A DNA stretch of 64,000 nt, from the NCBI RefSeq assembly GCF_001955715.1, contig NZ_CP019239.1, positions 62,001 through 126,000 of the forward strand. The letters are read 5' to 3'. The notes under the pieces were generated by a model that saw nothing but the letters and a program-made list of their open reading frames with translations, was not told where the DNA came from and did not search any database. This DNA comes from Rhodoferax saidenbachensis (GTDB lineage Bacteria; Pseudomonadota; Gammaproteobacteria; Burkholderiales; Burkholderiaceae_C). The position numbers were made by a program, and so were the translations under genes. Positions 44,103 to 53,279 of the stretch are shown piece after piece. Within the stretch, counting starts at the first letter, position 1. Every line of letters starts with the position of its first letter.

Positions 44103-44903
44103 ATGCTCAGCGTCAAACAAGCCAGTGTCTACTTTGCCGGGCGGGATGGCCGCCCCGTGCAGGCACTGGACCGCGTCTCCCTCGACATTCCGGACCGCGG
44201 TTTTGTGGTGGCGCTGGGCACCTCGGGTTGTGGCAAGTCCACGTTGCTCAACGCGATGGCGGGTTTTCTGCCGTTGTCCGAGGGCAGCATCACGCTCAAT
44301 GGGCGCCCTATTGAAAAGCCCGGTGCCGACCGCGGCGTCGTGTTCCAGAAAGACAGCTTGCTGCCCTGGAAAACCGTTGCCGAAAACGTGGCGCTGGGCC
44401 TGAAGTTTGCCGGCGCCAGCCGCGCCGAGCAGCGCGACCGCGCGCTGGAGCTGCTGCAGCTCGTCGGCCTGCAAGACTTTGCCAATGCAGCACCGTATGA
44501 ACTGTCAGGCGGCATGCGCCAGCGCGTGGGCCTGGCCCGTGCGCTCGCTCCCGATCCCGACATCCTGTTGATGGACGAGCCCTTTGGCGCGCTCGACAGC
44601 ATGACCCGCGAGCAAATGCAGGAGCTGCTGGTCTCGGTCTGGCACCGCACCGGCAAGCAGGTGTTCTTCATCACCCACTCGATTGAAGAGGCGCTGTTCT
44701 TGGGTACCCAGCTCATCGTCATGTCACCGCGGCCCGGCCGCATCGTGGCGCGGTTCGATCTGGACTTTGTCAACACCTTCGCGCGTGACGGTGATGCCCG
44801 TGCCATCAAGACCGCGCCGCAGTTTGCCCACCTGCGCGAGGAGATTCGCGCCATCGTCCACAACAACGAACACCACAGCGAACACCAGGAGGCCACCGCA
44901 TGA
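44103..44903 (+). CDS. tauB: Taurine ABC transporter ATP-binding protein TauB
   Basis: A 266-residue ATPase with Walker [10 protein letters not shown] (threonine where most have proline), Q-loop [12 protein letters not shown], signature LSGGMRQR and Walker [16 protein letters not shown], the pattern of TauB. The stop overlaps the tauC start by 4 bases, showing operon structure. It powers taurine import. Confidence 0.94.
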   Translation: MLSVKQASVYFAGRDGRPVQALDRVSLDIPDRGFVVALGTSGCGKSTLLNAMAGFLPLSEGSITLNGRPIEKPGADRGVVFQKDSLLPWKTVAENVALGLKFAGASRAEQRDRALELLQLVGLQDFANAAPYELSGGMRQRVGLARALAPDPDILLMDEPFGALDSMTREQMQELLVSVWHRTGKQVFFITHSIEEALFLGTQLIVMSPRPGRIVARFDLDFVNTFARDGDARAIKTAPQFAHLREEIRAIVHNNEHHSEHQEATA

Positions 44904-45772
44904 GCGACCTTGCTATTTTGGGAACTGTCCTCCCACACTCTTCAGAATTTCCTGCCCGCCAGGCGGTGGCGCCACGCATTGTGAAGATGCGCAGCTTCGG
45001 CATTGGCGAAAAGTCCACCGTCACCATCAGCGTGGCCACGGGTGCCGCCTTGCTGCTGCTGTGGTGGCTGATCACCCAGGCCAGCCTGGTACCCAAACTG
45101 TTTTTGCCCACGCCGGCTGAAGTGCTGTCGCTGGGTGTGGAGATCTTCCGCGAGGGGTATGCCAACGCCACGCTGTGGGAGCATGTGTCCGCCAGCCTGG
45201 GGCGTATTTTGTCGGCCGCCGTGATTGCGGTGGTGCTGGGCATCCCCGTGGGCCTGCTGATGGGCCTGAGCCGCTGGGCCAAGGGCATCTTCTCCACGCC
45301 CATCGAGTTTTACTGGCCGTTGCCACCCCTGGCCTACCTGCCGCTCATGATCATCTGGCTGGGTATTGGCGAGACCTCCAAGATCGCGCTGCTCGCGCTG
45401 GCCATGTTTGCGCCCGTTGTGCTGTCGGCCCAGGCCGGCGTGCGCTCGCTGCCGCAGGAGCGCGTGAACGCGGCCCTGTCACTGGGCGCCACGCGCTGGC
45501 AGCTGTTCAAGGACATTGTGCTGCCCTCGGCCCTGCCCGAAATCCTCACCGGCATCCGCATCGCGCTGGCCGTAGGCTGGAGCACGCTGGTCGCGGCCGA
45601 GCTGATCGCCGCCACGCGCGGCATTGGTTACATGGTCATGTCGGCTTCGCACTTCCTCGCCACCGATGCGGTGTTTGTCGGTATCGTCATCATTGCGGCG
45701 TGTGCCTTTGCCTTTTCCTTCAGCATGCGTTTGCTGGAAGGTTGGCTGGTCCCCTGGAAGGGCAAGCAGTGA
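44900..45772 (+). CDS. tauC: Taurine ABC transporter permease TauC
   Basis: A 290-residue permease with an N-terminal cytosolic leader and about six helices, including LPTPAEVL and the EAA-like loop [26 protein letters not shown]. The pair of helices and [20 protein letters not shown] are typical of TauC/SsuC. It overlaps the tauB stop and is followed by an SMR gene after 4 bases. Confidence 0.93.
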   Translation: MSDLAILGTVLPHSSEFPARQAVAPRIVKMRSFGIGEKSTVTISVATGAALLLLWWLITQASLVPKLFLPTPAEVLSLGVEIFREGYANATLWEHVSASLGRILSAAVIAVVLGIPVGLLMGLSRWAKGIFSTPIEFYWPLPPLAYLPLMIIWLGIGETSKIALLALAMFAPVVLSAQAGVRSLPQERVNAALSLGATRWQLFKDIVLPSALPEILTGIRIALAVGWSTLVAAELIAATRGIGYMVMSASHFLATDAVFVGIVIIAACAFAFSFSMRLLEGWLVPWKGKQ

Positions 45773-45776
45773 GCGC

Positions 45777-46106
45777 ATGTCTGTGATGCAGGCCAACCAG
45801 TGGTGGTTGGCTGCGGCGATTGTCTGTGAAGTGATTGCGACCAGTGCGCTCAAGGCCTCCGATGGCCTGCAGCACTGGCGCCCCGCGGTGCTCGTGGTGG
45901 CAGGCTACGTCTGCGCTTTCTACGCGCTGGCGCAGGCCTTGCGCACCATCCCCGTCGGCGTGGCCTACGCCATCTGGTCGGGCGTAGGCATCGTCATGGT
46001 CTCGCTGATTGGCTACTGGCTGTTCAAGCAACGCCTGGGCACGGGTGAACTCGCCGGCATCGCCCTGATCGCCGCGGGTGTGATCGTGTTACAGATCGCC
46101 GCCTAA
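45777..46106 (+). CDS. SMR-family multidrug/quaternary compound transporter
   Basis: A 109-residue four-helix small multidrug resistance protein (EmrE type). The essential glutamate lies in AAIVCEVIATSALKAS, and GVAYAIWSGVGIV is the conserved second half. Adjacent ATGs at 45777 and 45786 are both possible starts. It begins 4 bases after tauC, so it may be expressed with the taurine operon, although a role in taurine metabolism is not evident. Confidence 0.9.
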   Translation: MSVMQANQWWLAAAIVCEVIATSALKASDGLQHWRPAVLVVAGYVCAFYALAQALRTIPVGVAYAIWSGVGIVMVSLIGYWLFKQRLGTGELAGIALIAAGVIVLQIAA

Positions 46107-46121
46107 CGCGGCGCCGATGCG

Positions 46122-46331
46122 TCACCAGGCCCAGAGCAGCACGCGGTGAGCCAGGCGTGCCGGCCGTGGCACGGCCAATGCACGCCGCACCCCATGCACC
46201 GGTGTGTGTGATGTGATGCGCCGCCCAAAGCGGCTGGTGGACACCAGGTTCCAGGATCCGGAGGTCACCGCCAGCACCCGCAGCAGGTTGCGCTGGATAT
46301 CGTCGGCACTGGACAACTCGGGCGGGTACAT
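46122..46331 (-). CDS. Small hypothetical protein (69 aa)
   Basis: A 69-residue, arginine-rich soluble protein (MYPPELSSADDIQRNLLRVLAV opens it). I do not recognise it. AGGGAG precedes the ATG at good spacing, which argues that it is real. It is convergent with the SMR gene and directly follows another small gene on the same strand. Confidence 0.5.
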   Translation of the reverse strand: MYPPELSSADDIQRNLLRVLAVTSGSWNLVSTSRFGRRITSHTPVHGVRRALAVPRPARLAHRVLLWAW

Positions 46332-46348
46332 GGGGTTTCTCCCTGCGC

Positions 46349-46495
46349 TCAGACCATCTGCGCCGGCAGTAGCAACAGGCGCACCGCCACGGCGGACAGT
46401 GCCACCCACAACACGGCTGCGCCCAGCGCCACCAGCAGCTCGCGCGGGCTGAAAGGGCCATCCTGGTTCAGCCCGACGAAATCATGTTCTTGCAT
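46349..46495 (-). CDS. Small membrane protein (48 aa)
   Basis: A 48-residue protein with one hydrophobic helix (LLVALGAAVLWVALSAVAVRLLLL). AAGGGG lies about eight bases upstream of ATG 46495. It probably forms a transcript with the 69-residue gene 17 bases downstream. Function unknown. Confidence 0.5.
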   Translation of the reverse strand: MQEHDFVGLNQDGPFSPRELLVALGAAVLWVALSAVAVRLLLLPAQMV

Positions 46496-46658
46496 GTAGC
46501 ACCCCTTGCATTCTTGTTGTGGATGCCTGCATTGTGCGAAGCGGGGGCGCAAAGGGGAAGGAAGGAAACGGTACTACCTAGTGCGGAAAACGTTTAAGGC
46601 TTAGAGGCATGGGATGCGTGCAATCGATCCAAAGCAGACATCGCTAGACTAGTCACTT

Positions 46659-47444
46659 ATGCCGATTCGAATTTCTGCACCCAGCGTCCAGTCTCTGAAG
46701 GTTCAGCCACTCGCGCGTGGGAACGTCCTTAGTCACGCAACTGCAACGGTAGCGAAGCTGATCGGCGGTGAACCCTACTTGTTAACGAATCGCCACGTGG
46801 TAACTGGGCGAGACAATGTGACTGGGGAATGTCTTGACAAGAATGCCGCCCTTCCAGACACACTGCGGGTTCATTTCTGGGCGCGCGGCCTATCGCATCA
46901 AGAGACTGTAGATATCCCGCTATATCTCGAAGGAAGGACGGACGATCAAGCTACTAGAACCTGGATCGAGCACCCCAGCTATATGCATAGTGCTGACGTG
47001 GTTGCATTGCACCTCCAAGTGCCTGCCGAAATAGAACTGATGCCGTATGTGCTTGACACGAGCATCGCGGAGGATCTAATCGAACCAAGCGATCACGTTC
47101 AAGTTATTGGCTTTCCGCTATCGGATAAAAATTCCTCACCTTTTGGGATATGGGTAGCAGGTTTTGTCGCAAGTGAGCCAGAGCTCAATCATCTCAATGC
47201 CCCATATTTCTTGATTGACTGCCGTGCGCGCAAAGGCCAAAGCGGCTCACCGGTTATCGTCGCCACTGGCGGTCACGGCCAGATGAAGCGAAAAGACGAG
47301 CGTCACTTCAACATCGCTTCGATCCACTTACTCGGTCTGTACAGTGGTCGCTTGGGCTCCGACACAGATCTAGGAATGGTCTGGAAGGCGTGGCTGTTGC
47401 GCGAGCTCTTGACATATGCACACACCGTGCGCGCGCAATCCTAA
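46659..47444 (+). CDS. Trypsin-like serine peptidase domain protein
   Basis: A 261-residue single-domain protein with a chymotrypsin-fold triad: H46 in LLTNRHVVTG, D113 in HSADVVAL and S195 in RKGQSGSPVI. There is no signal peptide, PDZ or membrane segment, so it is probably cytoplasmic, unlike the periplasmic DegP proteases. The GC content and codon choice are visibly lower than in neighbouring genes (many AAT, GAT, TTA codons), suggesting acquisition. Trypsin-like domains of this type occur in several defence-associated proteins, but no partner effector is seen here. Confidence 0.85.
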   Translation: MPIRISAPSVQSLKVQPLARGNVLSHATATVAKLIGGEPYLLTNRHVVTGRDNVTGECLDKNAALPDTLRVHFWARGLSHQETVDIPLYLEGRTDDQATRTWIEHPSYMHSADVVALHLQVPAEIELMPYVLDTSIAEDLIEPSDHVQVIGFPLSDKNSSPFGIWVAGFVASEPELNHLNAPYFLIDCRARKGQSGSPVIVATGGHGQMKRKDERHFNIASIHLLGLYSGRLGSDTDLGMVWKAWLLRELLTYAHTVRAQS

Positions 47445-47572
47445 AATATCCGTTTTTGGTCCAAAAAGGTCATTTCAGTCCCGACGGCACATAAAGCGCG
47501 CGGCGAATCGTGGGGCGGAGACAGTCCGTTGCAAGTCGGCTCCAGTGCCCCAGTCAAGCTGCCACGTGGCAT

Positions 47573-47881
47573 TTATGGGTTAAGGACCTCTTGAACCCAG
47601 TCATCCCAATTTGCGGCACCCAGGTCATCCTCGACGACGCCAGGATGAGCTGCAACCCACCAGTCTTTGATTTCAAGGTATTCCTGATGGGACACAGAGA
47701 AGGGCCGCCAGGCGCCCATTAGGTTGTCTTGGTCGCAGGGGTCATTGCCCGCGGCAAAGAACTCATTGAGAAAACCATGAGGAGGGAAGACCTTCGAAGC
47801 CCCAACGACACCAAAAATGCCAAAACGAACCGCCTCATTGGCGGTGAGAACTTCCATTGCAGAAAGAACAAATGCCGTCAT
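47573..47881 (-). CDS. Hypothetical protein of the 46.6-48.2 kb islet
   Basis: A 102-residue acidic protein rich in aromatics (EIKDWWVAAHPGVV, ANWDDWVQEVL). The start at 47881 has GAGAG upstream; 47893 is an alternative. It is not recognised. It is convergent with the peptidase gene and lies in the same lower-GC stretch. Confidence 0.55.
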   Translation of the reverse strand: MTAFVLSAMEVLTANEAVRFGIFGVVGASKVFPPHGFLNEFFAAGNDPCDQDNLMGAWRPFSVSHQEYLEIKDWWVAAHPGVVEDDLGAANWDDWVQEVLNP

Positions 47882-47977
47882 GTCTACTCTCAAAGTGGAT
47901 ACCTACGTTTTTCTTGCGCGAGATGCCATCTCAGCGGCAATTCTGCCTTTCACGCATTACCTTCCTTCCCAATGAAC

Positions 47978-48178
47978 TCAGGAATTAGCCGAACGTGACG
48001 CCTGGGGTGGAAGCGTTGTAGGGGGCTCCCTTACTGGAATGGGGTTTTCCAATGGCGGCGGTGCGTCCTGAGGCTGTGGCGGTTCAGGGATATCTGGTGG
48101 CAATGGCACAGGTCCTAGTGGCTCGGGCCAAGTATTGGCTGTGTGTTCGTTCAGGCAAATACCGTACGTCGTCATCAT
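47978..48178 (-). CDS. Proline-rich small protein (66 aa)
   Basis: A 66-residue protein with about a third proline in a central low-complexity stretch (PLPPDIPEPPQPQDAPPP). It has an excellent AGGAGG ribosome-binding site before ATG 48178, making it likely to be expressed. No signal peptide or membrane segment. Function unknown. Confidence 0.6.
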   Translation of the reverse strand: MMTTYGICLNEHTANTWPEPLGPVPLPPDIPEPPQPQDAPPPLENPIPVREPPTTLPPQASRSANS

Positions 48179-48439
48179 GGTGTCCTCCTAGCGAAAGCTA
48201 TTTCCAAGGCTAGACGAGTAGAGGGAAATCATCCGTGCGATTGCATACGTTTAAAGAAGGAGTCTGAAGGACTATTGCAAGGTGAGACAAAGCACCCCTG
48301 AATTGAAATCGCTGATAACTATCATTTGCCAGTGCCGGCAAATGCCCCCAAGCAGAACAACCCCGACCGGGGGAGTTCTCAACAATCCGTCTACTCCCCG
48401 CAGTGAACACGGCGCCAGCCCTGAGGCACCGGCGCCTGT

Positions 48440-49381
48440 TCAGGCCTCCAGAGGTGACGCGCTGGCCAGCGTCTGCGCCACCACCTCACGCGTCAGCGTA
48501 GGTACAAAAGTCTCGATGAAACTGTAGGCATACCCCCGCAGCCAGGCACCGCGGCGCAGCCCCAGACGCGTCACATTCACCTGGAACAGGTGGCCGGCGT
48601 CCAGGATGCGCAGGTTCTTGTCGCGGTCGGCGTCCAGCGCCACCGACGCCACAATGCCCACGCCCATGCCCAGCTCCACATAGGTCTTGATCACGTCGGC
48701 GTCCATGGCTGTCAGCACCACTTCGGGTTGCAGGTCATGCGCGGCAAAGGCGTTGTCAATGTGCGAGCGCCCGGTGTAGCCCAGCTCGTACGTGATGATG
48801 GGGTACTGCGCGAGCTGCTGCAATGTCACTGGCTCCTGCTGGTCCAACAGCGGGTGGCCCGGTGGCACCACGATGCTGTGGGTCCAGCGGTAGCAGGGCA
48901 GGGTGACCAACTGTGCGTAGTCGGCCAACGCTTCGGTGGCCACACCAATGTCGGCCTCACCGGAGAGCAGCATGGCCGCCACCTGTTTGGGCGAGCCCTG
49001 GTGCAGGTGCAGCGTGACCTTGGGAAACTTGTCGCGAAAGTCCTTCACCACATGCGGCAGCGCATACCGTGCCTGCGAGTGGGTGGCCGCCACGGAGAGT
49101 TGCCCCTCCATCTGCGTGCTGTAGTCCTGGCCTGCACGTTTGAGGTTCTCCGCATCCAGCAGCAGGCGCTCCACGATGGGCAGCAGGTCCTTGCCGGGCG
49201 GCGTGAGGCCGGTGAGCCGTTTGCCGGCGCGGACAAAGATGTCCACGCCCAGCTCCTCTTCCAGTTCACGGATCTGTCGGCTCACGCCGGGTTGCGAGGT
49301 GTGCAGCATCAAGGCCACCTCGGTCAGGTTGAAGCCGCACCGTACGGTTTCCCGCACGGAGCGCAGTTGTTGGAAGTTCAT
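48440..49381 (-). CDS. cysB: CysB-family LysR regulator of sulfur metabolism
   Basis: A 313-residue LysR regulator closely resembling CysB/Cbl: MNFQQLRSVRE, LTEVALMLHTSQPGVSRQI for the HTH, and in the effector domain TTHSQARYALP (here ATHSQARYALP), YELGYTGRSHIDNAF. CysB-type proteins activate sulfate and sulfonate uptake under sulfur limitation, in response to acetylserine or sulfate. It lies at the end of the ssu-metNIQ run, separated from metQ by 101 bases with a dispersed repeat. It could equally be an SsuR-type paralogue. Confidence 0.9.
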   Translation of the reverse strand: MNFQQLRSVRETVRCGFNLTEVALMLHTSQPGVSRQIRELEEELGVDIFVRAGKRLTGLTPPGKDLLPIVERLLLDAENLKRAGQDYSTQMEGQLSVAATHSQARYALPHVVKDFRDKFPKVTLHLHQGSPKQVAAMLLSGEADIGVATEALADYAQLVTLPCYRWTHSIVVPPGHPLLDQQEPVTLQQLAQYPIITYELGYTGRSHIDNAFAAHDLQPEVVLTAMDADVIKTYVELGMGVGIVASVALDADRDKNLRILDAGHLFQVNVTRLGLRRGAWLRGYAYSFIETFVPTLTREVVAQTLASASPLEA

Positions 49382-49391
49382 GCCTGATTAC

Positions 49392-49433
49392 GCTATGGTT
49401 TCGATAGCTGCTTGCGCAATATCCGCCTGGGCT
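49392..49433 (+). repeat. 42-bp dispersed repeat, copy 8
   Basis: GCTATGG...GATAGCTGCTTGCGCAATATCC...GGGCT. It lies in the gap between metQ and the CysB-type gene, immediately before the latter's start. Confidence 0.75.
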
Positions 49434-49482
49434 ACAGGCCGTTTTGTTATAGAAATAGGGGCTGCGGGGTGCGCCGGGTGCC

Positions 49483-50277
49483 TCAGAAACCGGTGAGTAC
49501 CGCACCCTTGAATTCAGCCAGCACGAACTTGCGCACTTCTTCCGACTGGTAAGCCTTCACCAGCTTGGCCACCCAGGGCTTGTCCTTGTCCTGGTCGCGG
49601 ATGGCGATCAGGTTCACGTAGGGGCTCTTGGCGCTTTCCTGGGCGATGGAGTCCTTGCCCGGTACCAGGCCGGCCTGCAGCGCGAAATTGGTGTTGATGG
49701 CCGAGGCGTCCAGGTCGTCCAGCGAACGGGCCAGTTGGGCGGCTTCCAGTTCCACAAACTTCAGCTTCTTGGGGTTGTCGATCACGTCCAGCGGTGTGGC
49801 TTTCAGGCCAGCTTCGGGTTTGAGCTTGATCAGGCCCTTGTCCTGCAGCACCAGCAACACGCGCCCGCCATTGGTCGGGTCATTCGGGATGCCGAACTTG
49901 GCACCTTCCTTCAGATCTTCGAGTTTCTTGACTTTCTTGGAGTACAGGCCGATGGGGAAGTTGACGGTGTAACCCACGGACTGGATCTTGTAGCCGCGGT
50001 CCTTGATCTGCTGGTCCAGGAAAGGTTTGTGCTGGTAGCTGTTGGCGTCCAGGTCACCGGCGGCCAAAGCGGCGTTGGGCTGGATGTAGTCGCTGAACTC
50101 GACAATCTGGATCTTCAGGCCGTCTTTCTCGGCGATCTTTTTCACCTGTTCAAAAATCTGCGCGTGGGGGCCGGCGGTCACGCCGATCTTCAGCGGCTTG
50201 TCCTGGGCCATGGCGGGTGCCAGTGCGGCGGACAACACCACGGCGGCGATGGATTGCAATGCGAAACGTTTGTTCAT
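49483..50277 (-). CDS. metQ: D-methionine-type ABC transporter substrate-binding protein MetQ
   Basis: A 264-residue NlpA/MetQ-family binding protein (KIGVTAGPHAQIFEQVK, PNDPTNGGRVLLVLQ). The leader ends APAMAQ with no lipobox cysteine, so it appears to be a soluble periplasmic protein and not the usual lipoprotein. A GGAG precedes the start. It is the last of metNIQ. Confidence 0.9.
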   Translation of the reverse strand: MNKRFALQSIAAVVLSAALAPAMAQDKPLKIGVTAGPHAQIFEQVKKIAEKDGLKIQIVEFSDYIQPNAALAAGDLDANSYQHKPFLDQQIKDRGYKIQSVGYTVNFPIGLYSKKVKKLEDLKEGAKFGIPNDPTNGGRVLLVLQDKGLIKLKPEAGLKATPLDVIDNPKKLKFVELEAAQLARSLDDLDASAINTNFALQAGLVPGKDSIAQESAKSPYVNLIAIRDQDKDKPWVAKLVKAYQSEEVRKFVLAEFKGAVLTGF

Positions 50278-50312
50278 TGGGAACTCCTTGTTGAAGAAAG
50301 ATTGAATTGGAA

Positions 50313-50978
50313 TTAGCGGTGGCTCAGATGGCGCACCAGGCGGTCGCCCGCGCTTTGCACCGCCTGGACAAACACGATGAGCAGCAGCACCACGGCCGCC
50401 ATCACCTCGGGCAGAAAACGCTGGTAGCCGTAACGGATACCCAGGTCACCCAGACCGCCGCCGCCAATGGCGCCGGCCATGGCCGAGTACCCGGTGAGAC
50501 TCACAAAGGTGACGGTCAGCGCCGCCACGATGCCCGGCAGTGCCTCGGGCAACAACACCTTGCCGACGATCTGCGAGGTGGTGGCACCCATGGCCTGGGC
50601 CGCTTCCACCAGGCCGTTGTCGACCTCGCGCAGCGCGGTCTCCACCAGCCGCGCCACAAACGGGCCGGCGGCCAGCGTGAGTGGCACCACGGCCGCAGCC
50701 GTGCCGATGGACGAACCCGTGATGAACCGTGTGAACGGAATCACTGCGACCAGCAGGATGATGAAAGGTGTGGAGCGCACCGCGTTGATCACGACGCCGA
50801 CCACGCGGTTGGCCGCATGGTTCTGCAGCACACCGCCGGTGTCGGTCAGGCGCAGGTACACGCCCAGCGGAACGCCGATGGCGGCGCCCAGCGTGCCCGA
50901 GATGCCCACCATCACCAGCGTTTCCCAAAACGACTGGACAAACATTTCCAGCAGCGCCTGGCTGAAGGTTTCAAACAT
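50313..50978 (-). CDS. metI: Methionine ABC transporter permease MetI
   Basis: A 221-residue permease of the MetI family with five helices: [43 protein letters not shown] and [17 protein letters not shown] are family hallmarks. The start at 50978 overlaps the metN stop by 8 bases; the longer frame to 51101 lies inside metN. Confidence 0.93.
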   Translation of the reverse strand: MFETFSQALLEMFVQSFWETLVMVGISGTLGAAIGVPLGVYLRLTDTGGVLQNHAANRVVGVVINAVRSTPFIILLVAVIPFTRFITGSSIGTAAAVVPLTLAAGPFVARLVETALREVDNGLVEAAQAMGATTSQIVGKVLLPEALPGIVAALTVTFVSLTGYSAMAGAIGGGGLGDLGIRYGYQRFLPEVMAAVVLLLIVFVQAVQSAGDRLVRHLSHR

Positions 50979-52011
50979 GGGACACCTCCTGCACCAGCAC
51001 ACCGGCCTGGCGCAGGTGCGCCACGGTGGATGCCAGTTGATCCTGCGCACCGCGTGCCAGCACGGCCAGCGTGCCAAACGGGCGGCCGCCCACTTCGTCA
51101 ATCTGCCCGTGCAGCAGGTTCAGGTCCACTCCAAAGCGGCGCACCACATCCGACAGCAGCGGTTTGTCCGAGTCAGCCCCGGCAAACACCAGACGCAACA
51201 GCGTGGCCTGGCTGGCGGGTACACCGCCGAGCAGCGCACGCACGCGGTCCAGCACCACGGCCGGCAGCTCCTGCGGCACCACATCGTCGAGCAGGCTGCG
51301 GGTGGTCTCGTGTTGCGGGCGGCTGAACACGTCGAGAGTGTCGCCCTGTTCCACGATACGGCCCGCGTCGATCACGGCGACCTGGTTGGCAATCTGTTTG
51401 ATGACCTGCATCTGGTGCGTGATCAGCACCACGGTCAGGCCCAGCTCACGCTGCACTTCGCGCAACAGCGCGAGGATGGAGCGTGTGGTTTCCGGGTCCA
51501 GCGACGAGGTCGCTTCGTCCGACAACAACACCTTGGGGCGGCTGGCCAGCGCACGGGCAATGCCCACGCGCTGTTTTTGCCCGCCGCTGATCTGCGCTGG
51601 GTAACGGTTGCGCAGGGCCGACAGGCCCACCAGGGCCAGCAGCGGCTCCACACGCGCGACGATCTCGGCGCGGCGCAGGCCTTCGAGTTCCAGCGGCAGC
51701 GCCACGTTGTCAAACACCGTGCGCGAGGACAAGAGGTTGAAATGCTGGAACACCATACCGATGTCGCGGCGCGCAGCGCGCAGCGCCGTGGGGTCCAGTG
51801 CGGTGAGTTCGCGTCCGTCGACCCGCACCGTGCCGGAGGCCGGGCGGTTCAGCAGGTTGATGGTGCGCACCAGGGAGCTCTTGCCCGCACCACTGCGGCC
51901 AATCACACCAAAAATCTGACCGCGCGGCACCGACAGGTCGATGCCGCGCAGCGCCTCCACCGGGCCTTGTGGGCCGGCGTAGGTTTGCACAATGCCTTGA
52001 AGTTCAATCAC
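50971..52011 (-). CDS. metN: Methionine ABC transporter ATP-binding protein MetN
   Basis: A 346-residue ATPase with Walker [11 protein letters not shown]-loop [13 protein letters not shown]-type signature [15 protein letters not shown], Walker [17 protein letters not shown] and a C-terminal NIL domain ([22 protein letters not shown]) for methionine feedback. It lies 18 bases after ssuF, so it is plausibly in the same transcript as the sulfonate genes. Confidence 0.94.
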   Translation of the reverse strand: MIELQGIVQTYAGPQGPVEALRGIDLSVPRGQIFGVIGRSGAGKSSLVRTINLLNRPASGTVRVDGRELTALDPTALRAARRDIGMVFQHFNLLSSRTVFDNVALPLELEGLRRAEIVARVEPLLALVGLSALRNRYPAQISGGQKQRVGIARALASRPKVLLSDEATSSLDPETTRSILALLREVQRELGLTVVLITHQMQVIKQIANQVAVIDAGRIVEQGDTLDVFSRPQHETTRSLLDDVVPQELPAVVLDRVRALLGGVPASQATLLRLVFAGADSDKPLLSDVVRRFGVDLNLLHGQIDEVGGRPFGTLAVLARGAQDQLASTVAHLRQAGVLVQEVSHV

Positions 52012-52029
52012 AGGGGATGAGGCTCCGTC

Positions 52030-52245
52030 TTAGAGCTTGGCAATAGACACTTCGGTGGACTTGACCAGTGCCACCACGTCGGAGCCAACCACCAGTTGCA
52101 GGTCGTCCACAGAGCGTGTGGTGATGACGGATGTGACGATGCCCCATGGGGTTTCCACATCGACTTCGGAGACCACGTCACCGCGGATGATTTCGCGTAC
52201 TTTTCCCTTGAATTGGTTGCGTACGTTGATGGCTTGAATGGACAT
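52030..52245 (-). CDS. ssuF: Molbindin-like protein SsuF (TOBE/Mop domain)
   Basis: A 71-residue single TOBE (Mop) domain protein (MSIQAINVRNQFKGKV, SEVDVETPWGIVTSVITTRS, VALVKSTEV). Such a protein is the last gene of the pseudomonad ssuEADCBF operons (SsuF), and the position after ssuB here agrees. AAGGAG precedes ATG 52245; the frame extends to 52392 only by reading through a REP pair. Confidence 0.88.
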   Translation of the reverse strand: MSIQAINVRNQFKGKVREIIRGDVVSEVDVETPWGIVTSVITTRSVDDLQLVVGSDVVALVKSTEVSIAKL

Positions 52246-52298
52246 GATTTCTCCTTGAAAGGTCCGTTGAAAAATAGAACTTTGTTGAACCGCTATTT

Positions 52299-52380
52299 CC
52301 GTTCGGGCTGAGCCTGTCGAAGCCTTGTGCAAGTCCCTGATGGGCAGGGGCTGCGTTTCGACAGGCTCAACGCGAACGGA
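52299..52380. repeat. REP-type inverted pair 1
   Basis: Two head-to-head units, CCGTTCGGGCTGAGCCTGTC and the inverted TTCGACAGGCTCAACGCGAA, about 35 bases apart. The pair can form a long hairpin in the ssuB-ssuF gap. Confidence 0.8.
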
Positions 52381-52395
52381 TGTATTCGGCATGGT

Positions 52396-53211
52396 TTAAA
52401 TAGCCCAGCGCAGCGCGTGGCCTGCGACAGCGGGCCAATGGGTGTCGTTGGCAGGTTCTTCGGCGGCAGGGCGTTGCAGCACGCGGTCCAGGATGCGTTT
52501 CTCGATGGCGGCAAACGCGGCATCACCGCGTGCCCGGGGGCGCGGCAGGCGGATGCGTTCGTCCAGCGCAATCTTGCCGTCTTCGATCAGCACCACGCGG
52601 TCGGCCAGCGCCACGGCTTCCTGCACGTCGTGGGTCACCAAGAGTGCGGTGAAACCTTTGTGCAGCCAGAGGTCTTCAATGAGGGCGTGCATCTCGATGC
52701 GGGTCAGCGCATCCAGCGCGCCCAGCGGTTCGTCCAGCAGCAGCAAATGCGGGTTGTGCACCAGCGCACGCGCCAGTGCCACACGCTGGCGCTGTCCGCC
52801 CGACAGGCGTGCGGGCCACTCGTCCAGGCGTTCACCCAGACCCACCTGGCCCAGCACCTTGGCCGCGGCGGCGCGGGCGTTGGTCTGCAGGCCCAGTGCC
52901 ACGTTTTCGACCACGCGTTTCCACGGCAGCAGGCGCGCTTCCTGGAACATGATGCGGGTGTCATCGCGCAGCCCGTCCAGCGTTTCACCGTCGATCTGCA
53001 GCGTGCCGGCCGTGGCGGTTTCCAGCCCGGCCACCAGGCGCAAGAGCGTGCTCTTGCCGCAGCCGCTGCGCCCCACGATGGCGACAAACTCGCCCGGCTC
53101 GATGTGCAGCTGCGTGTTGTGCAGCACGGTGCGCGCACCGTAGCGTTTGGTCAGACCCTGCACTTGCAGGCTCACGCCTTGTGCGGTGGAGGTGGGTGTT
53201 TTAGTGGTCAA
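52396..53211 (-). CDS. ssuB: Aliphatic sulfonate ABC transporter ATP-binding protein SsuB
   Basis: A 271-residue ATPase with Walker [11 protein letters not shown]-loop [12 protein letters not shown] (typical SsuB), [19 protein letters not shown] and Walker [16 protein letters not shown]. It works with SsuC and the SsuA-type binding proteins. A 42-bp repeat lies between it and ssuC. Confidence 0.94.
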   Translation of the reverse strand: MTTKTPTSTAQGVSLQVQGLTKRYGARTVLHNTQLHIEPGEFVAIVGRSGCGKSTLLRLVAGLETATAGTLQIDGETLDGLRDDTRIMFQEARLLPWKRVVENVALGLQTNARAAAAKVLGQVGLGERLDEWPARLSGGQRQRVALARALVHNPHLLLLDEPLGALDALTRIEMHALIEDLWLHKGFTALLVTHDVQEAVALADRVVLIEDGKIALDERIRLPRPRARGDAAFAAIEKRILDRVLQRPAAEEPANDTHWPAVAGHALRWAI

Positions 53212-53222
53212 AAGTGGCTCCT

Positions 53223-53263
53223 GCCCTTGTGGGGTGTGCGCAAACAGCTATGAATTTGGTAGC
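53223..53263 (-). repeat. 42-bp dispersed repeat, copy 9
   Basis: Minus-strand copy GCCCTTG...TGCGCAAACAGCTATGAATTTGGTAGC between ssuC and ssuB. Confidence 0.76.
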
Positions 53264-53279
53264 AAAAATGGTGTGTCGC

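Noticed and set aside
43038..44474. A 478-codon minus-strand frame opposite tauA and tauB.
   Set aside because: It is antisense to genes with firm signatures and has no recognisable domain.
46097..46113. Small hairpin CGCCGC-ctaac-GCGGCG at the end of the SMR gene.
   Set aside because: The stem is short, overlaps the stop codon and lacks a T-run; likely chance in GC-rich DNA.
46024..46461. A 145-codon minus-strand frame overlapping the SMR gene end and the two small genes.
   Set aside because: It has no ribosome-binding site and competes with two better-supported small frames.
48323..48344. Hairpin CATTTGCC-agtgcc-GGCAAATG downstream of the CysB-type gene.
   Set aside because: There is no T-run on either side and it lies about 95 bases beyond the stop, so a terminator call is not supported.
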